A stretch of DNA of 64,000 nt from the NCBI RefSeq assembly GCF_042453785.1, contig NC_091671.1:32999001-33063000 (forward strand). The letters run 5' to 3'. A program made the translations under genes and the position numbers. Shown piece after piece: positions 31,125 to 43,101 of this stretch. The notes under the pieces are model-generated. The model had not been told where the DNA came from and did not search any database. It saw nothing but the letters and a program-made list of their open reading frames with translations. Numbering within the stretch: the stretch's first letter is position 1; each line of letters starts with the position of its first letter. Origin of the DNA: Malus domestica (lineage: Eukaryota > Streptophyta > Magnoliopsida > Rosales > Rosaceae).

Positions 31125-34100
31125 ATGTCAGACGGGCAAGATGAGAATCCTTTTGGAAGCAGCTCCGGGTTTGCAAGAACTACGGTGCAAAATGCAAAGT
31201 TTGAAGTGGAAAAGTTTGATGGCACAAACAACTTCGGGATGTGGCAATGTGAGGTCAAAGATGTGTTGGCTCAACAAGATCTACTTGCCGCTTTGGGAGA
31301 GAAGCCGGAAGCTATGTCGAAGCCAGAATGGGAAAAATTAAATTTGTGGGCTTGCTCTTCAATTCGGTTGTGCCTTGCAAAAACTCAGAAGTATTTTGTG
31401 ATGCGGGAGATGGTAGCAAGTGTGTTGTGGCAAAAATTGGAAGACAAGTATATGACGAAGAGTGCAGAGAACCGGCTACACTTGAAGAAAAAGCTCTACC
31501 GCTTTCAATTCAAAGAAGGTACAAAAATGATTAGACACCTTGATGCTTTTAATAAGTTGATTGCCGACTTGTTAAATTTAGATGAGGATATTAAGGATGA
31601 AGATAAGGCCTTAATATTGTTGAATTCCTTGCCGGACTCTTATGAGCATTTTGTTACCACTATTATGCATGGTAAAGAAACTGTGAAATTTGAAGATGTG
31701 TCAAATGCCTTAATGAATTATGAAATGAGGCATAGAGATAAAAATCATGATAGTACCTCTGAAGCTTTATTTGTTAGAGGTAGATCATCGGAGAGGAGGT
31801 CATCTTCTAGTAGGAAAAAATCACAGTCTCGACCTAGAGGAAACTCTAAAGGTAGAAAACCTTTGGAAAGGGATGAATGTGCCTTTTGTCATAATAAGGG
31901 TCATTGGAAGAAAGATTGTCCTAAGTTGAAGATCAAAGGAAAAGAAAGTTCTGAAGCTAATGTTGCTGAGGTTGAAATAGATTTTTCTGATTTTGCTTTA
32001 ACCACTTCCTCATCTTTTGATTGTGCTACTAAATGGGTGTTGGATACGGGTTGTACTCATCATATGACTCCTCACAAGAATTGGTTTTCAAGCTTGAAAG
32101 AGTTTGATGGTGGCGTTGTGTTCATGGGAGATGACAATCCTTGCACAACAAAAGGGATTGGTACAGTTCGTTTGAAGTTGCATGATGGCATGGTTAAAGA
32201 GTTGACAGGTGTTCGGTATGTACCGAATTTGAAGAAAAATCTTATTTCTTTGGGTACTTTGGAATCCAAGGGTTTCAGGTTTCATTCAGATGGACAGACA
32301 TTGAAAGTTACTTATGGTGCACTTGTTGTGATGAAAGCTCATAGATGTGGCCATTTGTATTTATTGCAGGGAAGCACTGTGACAGGTGAAGCATTTGTAG
32401 TCTCTGAAAATATGGGCACATCTGATTCAGATACTACTAGATTGTGGCATATGAGATTAGGCCATGCCGGTGAGAAAGCTCTACAAGGGCTTGTGAAACA
32501 AGGTCTTCTAAAAGGTGCCACGACTTGTAAGCTTGATTTCTGCGAGCATTGTGTCTTGGGGAAGCAAACTAGAGTGAAGTTTGGTACTGCTGTACATCAG
32601 ACGAAGGGCATTCTTGATTATGTGCATTCGGATGTTTGGGGTCCTACAAAGACTCCCTCTTTGAGTGGTAGACATTGGTTCGTGACCTTTGTTGATGATT
32701 ATTCAAGAAGGTCTTGGGTCTACACTATGAAGCACAAGAGTGAGGTGTTGAGCATTTTCTTGAGTTGGAAGAAAATGGTTGAGAACCAGACTGGGAGAAA
32801 GATTAAGATTTTGAGATCGGATAATGGTGGTGAATACACATCCGACCCTTTCTTTAAAGTTTGCAAAGAGGAAGGAATTGTGAGACATTTTAGTGTTCGG
32901 GGAACTCCACAACAAAATGGAGTTGCAGAAAGATTGAATCGAACCTTGCTTGAGAAGGTTAGATGTATGTTGTCTCAGTCGGGTTTAAGCAAGTCATTTT
33001 GGGCAGAAGCAGTTAATTATGCATGTCACATCATCAACCGGTTACCTTCAGCTGCTATTCAGGGTAAGACACCAATGGAGGTATGGACTGGAAAACCTTC
33101 TTCTGATTATGATCATATTCGTATTTTTGGTTCACCTGCTTATTTTCATGTAACTGAAAATAAACTTGATCCTAGAGCCAAAAAGGCTATCTTTCTTGGT
33201 TTTAGTAGTGGTGTCAAAGGTTACAGGTTGTGGTGTCCAGAGATGAAGAAACTGGTAATTAGTAGAGATGTGACATTTGACGAAGAAAGTATGTACAAAG
33301 TCTCTGAGAAGAATGTGAAAGATGTCCAACAGGTGGAGCTTGAGAAAGTTGCCTCTGGTACTTCAAATCCTATTTCCGCTGATGTCGAAGCCACTACAAG
33401 TGAAGAAGTGGGAGACCATGAGGATGTTGAAGAAGTTGAACTTGAAGATTCTATTCAAGTTGAAGAGCAAGTTTCACCTCAAGAGTCTATTGCCAAGAAC
33501 AGAGGAAAGAGACAAATTACCAAGCCAGCTCGGTATAGTGACTATGTTTCTTTTGCTCTTCCTATTATCACTGATGAGATTCCATCCAATTTCGAGGAAG
33601 CCATTGAGAGTGAGGAGAAGGAGAGGTGGTGCAATGCCATGGGTGATGAGATGAATTCTCTCTTGAAGAACAAGACTTGGGAGTTAGCTAAATTGCCTAA
33701 GGGCAAGAAAGCTATTGGTTGCAAATGGGTGTATGCCAAGAAGGAAGATGCTGATGAGAAAAGCAATGTGAGATTCAAAGCAAGATTAGTTGCTAAAGGG
33801 TATGCACAAAAGGAGGGCATTGACTACAATGAAATCTTTTCTCCGGTTGTGAAGCACTCCTCAATTCGCATTATGTTAGCTCTTGTTGCACAGTATGATC
33901 TTGAGCTTGTGCAACTTGATGTGAAGACGGCTTTCCTACATGGTGATTTGAATGAAGAGATTTATATGTGTCAACCGGATGGGTATATAGTGAAAGGGAA
34001 GGAGAATTTGTTTTGCAAATTGAAGAAATCACTTTATGGCTTGAAGCAATCTCCAAGACAATGGTATTTGAGGTTTGATAAATTTATGAGAGGCCAAAAT

Positions 34101-35156
34101 TATTCTAGAAGTCAATATGATCATTGTGTGTACTTCAAGAAGTTGCAAGATGGGTCTTTCATTTATTTATTGATATATGTTGATGATATGTTGATTGCTT
34201 CAAAGAATGTTGAAGAGATTGAGAAATTGAAGAAACAAATGAAGAATGAGTTTGAGATGAAGGATCTTGGTGAAGCAAAGAAGATCCTTGGCATGGAGAT
34301 CACTCGAGATAGAGAGAAGGGTTTGGTCAGTTTGAATCAAAGACAATACCTTGAGAAGTTGATTCGGAAGTTTGGAGTTCATGATTCAACCAAACCGGTT
34401 AGTACCCCTTTGGCTCCTCATTTTAAATTGAGTTCTCTACAATGTCCTAAAAATGATAAAGAGAAGCTGCAAATGAAAAATATACCATATGCAAATTTGG
34501 TTGGTAGTTTGATGTATGCAATGGTATGCTCTAGACCGGATATTGCTCATGCAGTTGGCATGGTGAGTCGATATATGCATAATCCAGGTAAAGAGCATTG
34601 GCAAGCAGCTAAGTGGATATTGAGGTATCTCCATGGTACTCGAGATGTTGGTTTATGCTTTGAGAGAGATGACTCTGGTATTGGTCATTTTGCAGTTGGT
34701 TATGTTGATTCAGATTATGCAGGTGATCTGGATGGAAGGAAGTCTACTACAGGCTATGTGTTTACTATGGCTAAAGGACCAGTTTGTTGGAGGTCGATTT
34801 TGCAGTCGTCTATTGCCTTGTCTACTACAGAGGCTGAATATATGGCAGTTGCTGAAGCTATAAAGGAGGCCATTTGGATACATGGGTTGATTAGAGATTT
34901 GGGGGTTGATCAGAAGCAGGTGGAGGTACATTGTGATAGTCAGAGTGCCATTTATTTGGCTAAGTATCAGGTTCATCATGCGAGGACCAAGCACATAGAT
35001 GTGCGTTATCACTTTGTTCGTGAAATTGTTGGTGAAGGGGAAATCATTCTCCAGAAGATTCCAACTAAAGACAACCCCGCTGATATGTTGACTAAGGTTG
35101 TTGGTGTAGCCAAGTTTGTTCACTGTTTGAACTTGGCTCACATTATGCCTATATAA
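31125..35156 (+). CDS. Copia gag-pol polyprotein, intact, 1343 aa
   Basis: The ATG at 31125 (MSDGQDENPFGSSSGF...) follows the primer site by about 35 nt. In order: a gag domain; a zinc knuckle CAFCHNKGHWKKDC (about 252-265); aspartic protease with VLDTGCTHHMTP (about 305-316); a pre-integrase region LWHMRLGHAGEKAL; integrase with HSDVWGP, DDYSRRSW, SDNGGEY and the following Glu (about 500-620); RT (KARLVAKGYAQKEGIDYNE, QLDVKTAFLHGDL, YVDDML near 1019); and RNase H (DSDYAGDLDGRKSTTGY, STTEAEYMA, CDSQSAI, RTKHIDVRYHF). No stop or frameshift is present and all catalytic motifs are visible. The integrase-before-RT order defines Ty1/copia. Assignment to the Tork-like group is a guess. Confidence 0.97.
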   Translation: MSDGQDENPFGSSSGFARTTVQNAKFEVEKFDGTNNFGMWQCEVKDVLAQQDLLAALGEKPEAMSKPEWEKLNLWACSSIRLCLAKTQKYFVMREMVASVLWQKLEDKYMTKSAENRLHLKKKLYRFQFKEGTKMIRHLDAFNKLIADLLNLDEDIKDEDKALILLNSLPDSYEHFVTTIMHGKETVKFEDVSNALMNYEMRHRDKNHDSTSEALFVRGRSSERRSSSSRKKSQSRPRGNSKGRKPLERDECAFCHNKGHWKKDCPKLKIKGKESSEANVAEVEIDFSDFALTTSSSFDCATKWVLDTGCTHHMTPHKNWFSSLKEFDGGVVFMGDDNPCTTKGIGTVRLKLHDGMVKELTGVRYVPNLKKNLISLGTLESKGFRFHSDGQTLKVTYGALVVMKAHRCGHLYLLQGSTVTGEAFVVSENMGTSDSDTTRLWHMRLGHAGEKALQGLVKQGLLKGATTCKLDFCEHCVLGKQTRVKFGTAVHQTKGILDYVHSDVWGPTKTPSLSGRHWFVTFVDDYSRRSWVYTMKHKSEVLSIFLSWKKMVENQTGRKIKILRSDNGGEYTSDPFFKVCKEEGIVRHFSVRGTPQQNGVAERLNRTLLEKVRCMLSQSGLSKSFWAEAVNYACHIINRLPSAAIQGKTPMEVWTGKPSSDYDHIRIFGSPAYFHVTENKLDPRAKKAIFLGFSSGVKGYRLWCPEMKKLVISRDVTFDEESMYKVSEKNVKDVQQVELEKVASGTSNPISADVEATTSEEVGDHEDVEEVELEDSIQVEEQVSPQESIAKNRGKRQITKPARYSDYVSFALPIITDEIPSNFEEAIESEEKERWCNAMGDEMNSLLKNKTWELAKLPKGKKAIGCKWVYAKKEDADEKSNVRFKARLVAKGYAQKEGIDYNEIFSPVVKHSSIRIMLALVAQYDLELVQLDVKTAFLHGDLNEEIYMCQPDGYIVKGKENLFCKLKKSLYGLKQSPRQWYLRFDKFMRGQNYSRSQYDHCVYFKKLQDGSFIYLLIYVDDMLIASKNVEEIEKLKKQMKNEFEMKDLGEAKKILGMEITRDREKGLVSLNQRQYLEKLIRKFGVHDSTKPVSTPLAPHFKLSSLQCPKNDKEKLQMKNIPYANLVGSLMYAMVCSRPDIAHAVGMVSRYMHNPGKEHWQAAKWILRYLHGTRDVGLCFERDDSGIGHFAVGYVDSDYAGDLDGRKSTTGYVFTMAKGPVCWRSILQSSIALSTTEAEYMAVAEAIKEAIWIHGLIRDLGVDQKQVEVHCDSQSAIYLAKYQVHHARTKHIDVRYHFVREIVGEGEIILQKIPTKDNPADMLTKVVGVAKFVHCLNLAHIMPI

Positions 35157-35283
35157 AGAAGGCGTTGAGCAGTAGGAGTTTTGGAGCATTTGGCTCGGCA
35201 TGAGTTGTTCTCTTGCTAGTGTTTGGGAGTGATTTTTGTGTTGATTGTGTTGGTTGGCTTATCATGGTGTTTTCGGAATTTGG

Positions 35284-35296
35284 CCAAGGTGGAGAT
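35284..35296 (+). other. Polypurine tract of the copia element
   Basis: CAAGGTGGAGAT directly before the 3' LTR. Confidence 0.8.
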
Positions 35297-35958
35297 TGTT
35301 GAATTATGGCCAAACAAACAACTTTCGGCTATTAAAAAAAAAAAAGGAAAAGAAAAAGGGACAACATTATGATGTTTCTTCCTTGTTTTGGGGAAAAGAA
35401 AAGCACTTTGTCTAAAGTTTTCTTGGTCCATGGGAAGTCACGGGGTGACTTGAATGAATGGCTATGTTATGATAAGGAAGCTGCTGCCCTTTGTTTTTTT
35501 AAGTGAGCAGAAAATTGGTGAGCCGAAGAGAAGAGAGGGAGAGAAAGAAGGTACTGCTGCAGTACCATTTTGAGAGAAGGAGTTGTTGTTCCTTTCATTG
35601 GATAGTTCTCACTCCATCAAAGTGTTATTGTTGTAATAGCTTTGAGCTTTGTATAGAGAAGAAATTAATCACGATATTTCTTTCTCTATTTGTTTCTTTA
35701 GAGTGTGAGAGTTATTGGGTGTATTGGGTTATTTGGGTTGTGAGATTGCCAACACTTTGTAAACTCCCATTTGGTTGATAGTGGATTATTGGGTGAGCTC
35801 CTACTGCTTCGAGGACGTACTCTAGTTACACTGACTGTTGAGGAACCTCGTTAAAATCTTGGTGTCTTTAATATTTTGTTCTTGCATTTCATTTGATATA
35901 TTTCCTGTGAGTTATCAAGAGTTGGTTCCAACGGGTTTGGTGCTATCTTAGCACAACA
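35297..35958 (+). repeat. 3' LTR of the copia element
   Basis: Identical to the 5' LTR except for one base and two extra As in the A-run. Followed by ATATT (35959-35963). Confidence 0.95.
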
Positions 35959-35971
35959 ATATTCAGGGTAA

Positions 35972-37705
<1,734 letters not shown>

Positions 37706-37977
37706 TTTGGGAAGTGAGTTTAATAGGTTACTGGAACTGAACTCTATATATTTATGTTGCACCCTCTATAAAATTCAACAGATTGATTATGTGTGTCCTG
37801 GATTTGATATTTTTCAGTTTCTTCACATTACATTCTCTGATCTCTGTATATATTCCTTGGATTGGAAAAGGAAAATTGCTTTCATAATTTCATTGCTCTT
37901 TCCTTCTCCTTTTTCAATGCGTGAGCTGTTAATTTAGATCCTAACTACGTTCTTTGTGAATTCGGATGGACGAGCGT
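37706..37977. other. 3' UTR and downstream of the CC-MDHAR gene
   Basis: AT-rich sequence with AATAAA-like signals absent nearby. No poly(A) tract marks the end of a retrocopy, so if the MDHAR part came from an mRNA its tail has been lost. No gene was recognised. Confidence 0.45.
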
Positions 37978-38492
37978 TGTTGATGTACAAAATCAGTGAG
38001 AACTTTGGTACAACAGAAAGTGTTAAGTTTGTGACCTTTACTAGATTGCTCCGGTCACTAGTGTGGATAAGTATATAAATGGATAAAGACAGGGAAACAA
38101 ACACAAGATGTACGTGGTTCATCCAGATTGGCTACATCCACGGAGTAGAGGAGTTCTCATTAATTGTGAAGGGTTTACACAAGTACATAGGTTCAAGCTC
38201 TCCTTTTGTGAGTACTAGTGAATGATTTAGTACAAATGACATTAGGAAATATTGTGAGAGAATAATTTCTATTTATAGAAGAAAGTTTATAGTTTCATTC
38301 TGACATTGACACGTGTCGTGCTGTGATTGGCCTCTGATGTCGACACATGTCGCGTTATGATTGGCCTCTGATGTTGACATGTGTCGCATTGTGATTGGAC
38401 TCCTGGTTGGAGGGAGACTCTTGTGGGTCCTTGGCGGTATAATGTTGACCGGTGTTTAGTAGTTTCGGGATTGATCAAGTATGGTACAAACA
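37978..38492. mobile_element. Solo LTR, 515 bp, with 5 bp target duplication
   Basis: It begins TGTTGATGTACAAAATCAG and ends GGTACAAACA. AGCGT occurs immediately before (37973-37977) and after (38493-38497). Inside are ACGTGGTTCATCCAGATTGG and three 34 bp tandem repeats (38301-38402) of TGA(C/T)(A/G)TTGACACGTGTCG type. Unequal recombination between two LTRs is the usual origin. Confidence 0.85.
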
Positions 38493-38497
38493 AGCGT

Positions 38498-39620
38498 GTC
38501 AACATGATTGCGTGAACTTCGGTTGGAACAACACTAAGAAAGCAAAATAATAACTATCAAATAACATTTAACGACGGGGGATATTTTGGACAGAAAATTG
38601 GTTGAGTTCTTGGTAAACTTGATGGTAAGGGTGAATTTGCTATTAGTAATAGTTCGAGGGAAATGACCAAAATAAAAGTTCTAAGGAAAAATTTGAAATG
38701 GGTTCGATGTTCAAGGGGTAATCAGCTAAATACTTATATTCGAACTGGTTCTTTCTGTTAACTGCTTCCATGTTTTCAACTTGGTAACGGTGTACACGCA
38801 CTCGTGATTGTTTCTCGTTCTCCATTTTTTCATTGTTTTCTATCGCTGCAGGTCGGAAGCAAGTGCATCAGATTCTACAGGAAGGATTATAGGATCAACC
38901 ACCCCTTTCAGCATCTCTTGATGACAAGAAGAAACCGGAAGATCTTAAGTTAGTAGTGATGGCGTAAATGCACTCGAACATGGAGCATCCAAAGAAGATG
39001 CCGGATGAAGGCGTTCGGGGTTCAGATCTTCTGCAGGACAATAAGAAAAAGATCTTCATTCGTTCGCGTCTTTAGAATGAGATTTAATGTTAATGACCAA
39101 ATGCAAAGTGATATAGTATTGGGGATAAATCATATTTTACCAAGCATCCATTACTTAGTAAATTTAAAATACCATTTCATTCTGAAGTGAGATTTGTTCC
39201 GTATGATATGAATGTTTATGAACTTGAGCTGTGTTAGTATTTTTGGAGCAACTCCTTTGACAACTTAATCCATCAATTTCTCAAATTTGTTGTGGTATAT
39301 ACATTTGCTTTTCTGAAATATAAGTTTTACATATCAACAACATTGTTATACTAAATTTATTTGCTAATTTTGTTGATCAAATGATATATCTGCACAAATT
39401 TAAGTACAATATGGATTAATAATAAATGAAGTTCAAAATGAGCTCAAATTTCAATAAAATGAAATATTGTCCCAAGATTTGGTGAGTATATAGCACTCAA
39501 ATTATTAAGCAAAATTTTTTCCCAAAAGAACATTGGGAAATTTAGTTATGTCCCTTTAATCATAGACCTTGTTTCACCATGCGCTTTGACCTTTCAATTT
39601 GTGCCATCACGTCATGCGGT
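38498..39620. other. Non-coding stretch; possible exon remnant at 38852-38966
   Basis: TTTCTATCGCTGCAG|GTCGGAAGC at about 38837-38861 is a good splice-acceptor-like site, followed by a short charged reading frame (SLDDKKKPEDLKLVV...). It could be a 3' exon of the host gene that received the MDHAR copy, but the support is thin. The rest is AT-rich. Confidence 0.25.
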
Positions 39621-39629
39621 TTTTGTTAA

Positions 39630-40704
39630 GAGAGCTGCTAAACCCACCCCGTTGTCTTATTTCCTCACCCACGTTATATTTACACCCACTATAAAAAGTT
39701 AAAAAATTAAAATGTTATTTTCCCACCCACTATTATTCCTAAAATAACCCTATATATAATTAGAGATAAATTTCTTTAAAAAAAAAAAAGAAAATAAACA
39801 AACCTTCTAAAAACCGGAAAAAAGAAAAGAAAAAATAAACCCCAGTGATAAACCATAAACGAAATTGACCAAAAAGGAACAACCTCGGATACAGCAGCAG
39901 CAGCAATACATGTTCATTGCCTATATACTTTTTTCAGTCACATTGTTGTCCGTTCTGTTTCTAATGGGATAAATTTTCACAATTCAATACCAACTACGAA
40001 GAGTTTCGCTGACAGAGGATGATGTCTTTGCCTTTCTAAAGGCTGATAATCTTGGTGATTACATAACCTATTCAGGTTTCTGTGAAGCACTTTGACGGGT
40101 TCGATATCAATTAACCAATTGGAAAATTTACTAAAAGGCAAAGATTTAGAGCAAGATTGTGACGCTGCTGGTGGAACCTCCCCAGCCCTCGCTAACAGGT
40201 TCGATATCAATTAACCAATTGCAAAATTTTCCCTAACCTAATTAAAACAATTCCAACGAATTCTAGGAATTCTCATAGGAAAACATGAAACAAATTGTAC
40301 CCTAACCTAATGCAAATTCAAATAAAAAGTCACAAAGCTATGCTTCAATTATTCATGTCGACAAATCAAGATGGTCCACATAAAATTATCTTTTACCTGT
40401 TTGACGGAAACATAGCCATCTACTTGTTCCATAGAAATGTCATCTTCTAAATTCATTCTTTTTGCTTTCTCTGAACGATTTTGCTTTCTCTGAATGAAAG
40501 GGGATGAAAATGATGAGTTAGGGTTTATGGGAGACAAATTTTCTAAACTTTTCTTTTCTTTTCTTTTTTTATAAAAAAAATTAATGCAAAAAGGAGTAAG
40601 TAAGATCCCTATTAGTCATTTTACAAATGGATAAATTTGTAATTAAAAAATTCATAAAAAGGTGGGTGGGGAAATAAGACACCGGGGTGGGAATATCATC
40701 ACTC
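39630..40704. mobile_element. Non-autonomous Mutator-like element, 1.08 kb, 9 bp target duplication
   Basis: TTTTGTTAA occurs perfectly at 39621-39629 and 40705-40713. The ends form an inverted repeat of about 43 bp: left GAGAGCTGCTAAACCCACCC and CGTTGTCTTATTTCC; right, reverse complemented, GAGTGATGATATTCCCACCC and CGGTGTCTTATTTCC. The interior has no transposase. It contains a 23 bp direct repeat (GTTCGATATCAATTAACCAA...) about 100 bp apart and a 36-residue protein-like frame on the plus strand at about 39999-40095 (SLTEDDVFAFLKADNLGDYI, then TYSGFCEAL). This could be a captured exon, as in Pack-MULEs. Confidence 0.85.
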
Positions 40705-40713
40705 TTTTGTTAA

Positions 40714-42830
40714 TTATCTTGTCAATTTGAGGGTTGTTTTTGTCTGTTTTGTACATTAAAAACCTTTTGAATTTACTGTAGTCTGTAAACGTATCCTTTT
40801 AATAACATTTGTTGTAAATGTAGCGTGGTGTTGACATATATGCCCTTGAAATTTTGGTGATGTGCATAGCACAAGATTGAATTTTCGGATATTAGAATTT
40901 ACATACATGAATTGAAAGTTTAGGGATCAGAAATTCAAATTGGAAGTTCAAAGAACAAAGTGAAACAATGTTTAAAGTTTAGACATCATTAAAGTTTTCT
41001 CGATGGTTTGTTTATGCTTATTTTCTCTACATACGGAGCTTATATGAAATACGTAGTTTTGTTGATACTTTCGATTGATGTACAAAAAGGAAGTGACATA
41101 CATGATATATAATGGGGAAGCAATTTACAATGCACGAAAATGACACAATAACAATATAACGGTGCTGACACACTCTGACCCGGATATCCAAATGAACATT
41201 GAAATCGAGGCATGTTAACATACATTTGGAAGGTGATGATGCCATAATATGCAAATGATGTGTAAAGCGTACAAATAGATTAAAACCAAAGTCTAGAACT
41301 AAATTAGACAAAGAGTGAGAGTGCGCAAGGCGGAAAGAACCCTTATTACAAATGCATGTAGTGTCAAAGCATAGACAAAAGTGCAGTAAAGGTGAGAAAA
41401 TTCTCACCTTGGGGAGGACGGATATTACACAAGTAACAGGAAATAAACTTCCTACATTATTAGAAGTAGATGTCAAAATCCCCTAATGAACCCTTGCTCA
41501 CCATAGAGTCCAGCTATTAAGTCCTGGAGGAACGCAAAACAAAAAATATGAGTGGGCAAAATAAGTATTTACCAAAACCTTTGCTTTTCGTAACCCAGTG
41601 ACATTTAGTTGTAAAACCCATAGTTTCCAAAATCATAATATGTATAAGTATGCAAAACCAACGTGAATGGTATAAAAGTAGTTATACTAAGGATACATGC
41701 AAATCACAACTATCTCAACAAATGTAACCAATATGCTCATAAAAAAAAATGCAACACACGCAAGTCTATGTATAAAGTAGCTACATGAACAGGTTAGGCA
41801 TAATAATCTACGTTTGAGCATTACATACATGTGAAGCTAGCGCTAAGCGCATCACCTACGAGTCCTAAATGCAAAAACAACTAGTACATGTTGGCATCTA
41901 TAATGAATCCAAAATGAGCATAATAGTGCGATGTAAACATATACATGAAGTTGGTCTTGGCCAGAACGAGTACTATAGACATCCGTGTAAGCATGCATGA
42001 TGAGCAAGTAAAATATGTATGATTATGCCACCATAATTTCATAAATCTCATCTCAACCTCAACATGTAACATTTCTAAGTAACGGTGTGGCATGGTGTAA
42101 AACATTCATAAAAGCCATCATCGAGACTATATAAATATAGTAGATGTTTGAAAACAAAACCCACTCACTCATATGTTGTTGGATTGTAGCCGCCTTACCT
42201 TGTCTAACCTTTGTAATTCTCGGAGTAAGTCTCTCCTATATGGGAAACCACTATACTATTTATTACACTAATTTAAGGGTGCAAAATTCAAATCTCACCT
42301 CGGTTTGGCCTAAAGGTGCAAAAAAACCGTGAAAACCGAACGAAGAAGTCACTACTTGTAATTCAAGGTTTCAAATTCCCGTGGATCCAAGGTTGAAATT
42401 CAAGGTTTGAATCCGCGAATATCTGAGCATGAAATGTTTGAATCTCAGCCTAAGGATGATGGTGGATCAATTTGTGACCACAAACTCATCCAATTCGACG
42501 AGATTTAGGTCGGAATGGCCTCATCGTGTTCTGCAGAATTCATTGGAAAACGAAACAGTGGTGGTTAGCTTCGAATCTCACTTGTATGAAGCATATCCTC
42601 ACGTACAATGGAAGGGAGATAGTGGTTTAGTGCACGCAAATAAAAAATAAAGTAAAATAAATTGAATTTACTAAGATATCCTTGACGTTTGAGTTTTGTA
42701 AAATCTTCGTTTAGGTTCAAATTCTATTCTACTTTGCACTCACACGTTTATATCAACGAGGACTCAAGAATATGACAAAAAATGAGACAAATTATGAAAT
42801 AACCTCAAATGTTCACTTAAGATTTCCACG
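40714..42830. other. Non-coding stretch, probably repeat-derived
   Basis: No gene was recognised. The minus-strand frame 41476-41027 (149 codons) is hydrophobic and Cys/His-rich with no motif I know. Sequence such as AGCTAGCGCTAAGCGCATCA looks repeat-like. No LTRs, TIRs or target duplications were found. Confidence 0.4.
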
Positions 42831-43101
42831 TGCCCTTCTCAGAGTATTTTTGTATTTTACAAATTGGGAAATATAATAAAACAAAATTAGGGACGGTCGT
42901 AACCGCGCAATGGAAGTCCTCGTACCGAAGAGGAAACAAGAAAAACATAGAAGGGCATTTATGGAAATTCAGAAACAATTTTCTTTTTACTTTCGCACAG
43001 GTTTCTTCTACATTGTTCCTTCACACGCGTGTAGCTTCTCTGACTTCCACATATTCACTCCGAGCTGACAACCTTGCGTAGAGAGATCAGACCACCGAAC
43101 A

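Larger units (their letters stand above)
30416..35958 (+). mobile_element. Young, coding-intact Ty1/copia retrotransposon, 5.5 kb
   Basis: LTRs of 660 and 662 bp (30416-31075, 35297-35958) differ by one substitution (30429 A versus 35310 C) and an A-run length. There is a perfect ATATT duplication, a Met-tRNA-type primer site, a polypurine tract and one uninterrupted polyprotein. It lies in sense orientation in the 5' UTR intron of the CC-MDHAR gene. Everything visible is consistent with a recently transposed and possibly still autonomous copy. Confidence 0.97.

Noticed and set aside
34710..35201. Minus-strand frame of 163 codons
   Set aside because: Reverse shadow of the copia RNase H coding region.
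41027..41476. Minus-strand frame of 149 codons, Cys/His-rich
   Set aside because: Cys and His are not in any zinc-finger spacing, no splice or promoter context, and the area looks repeat-derived.
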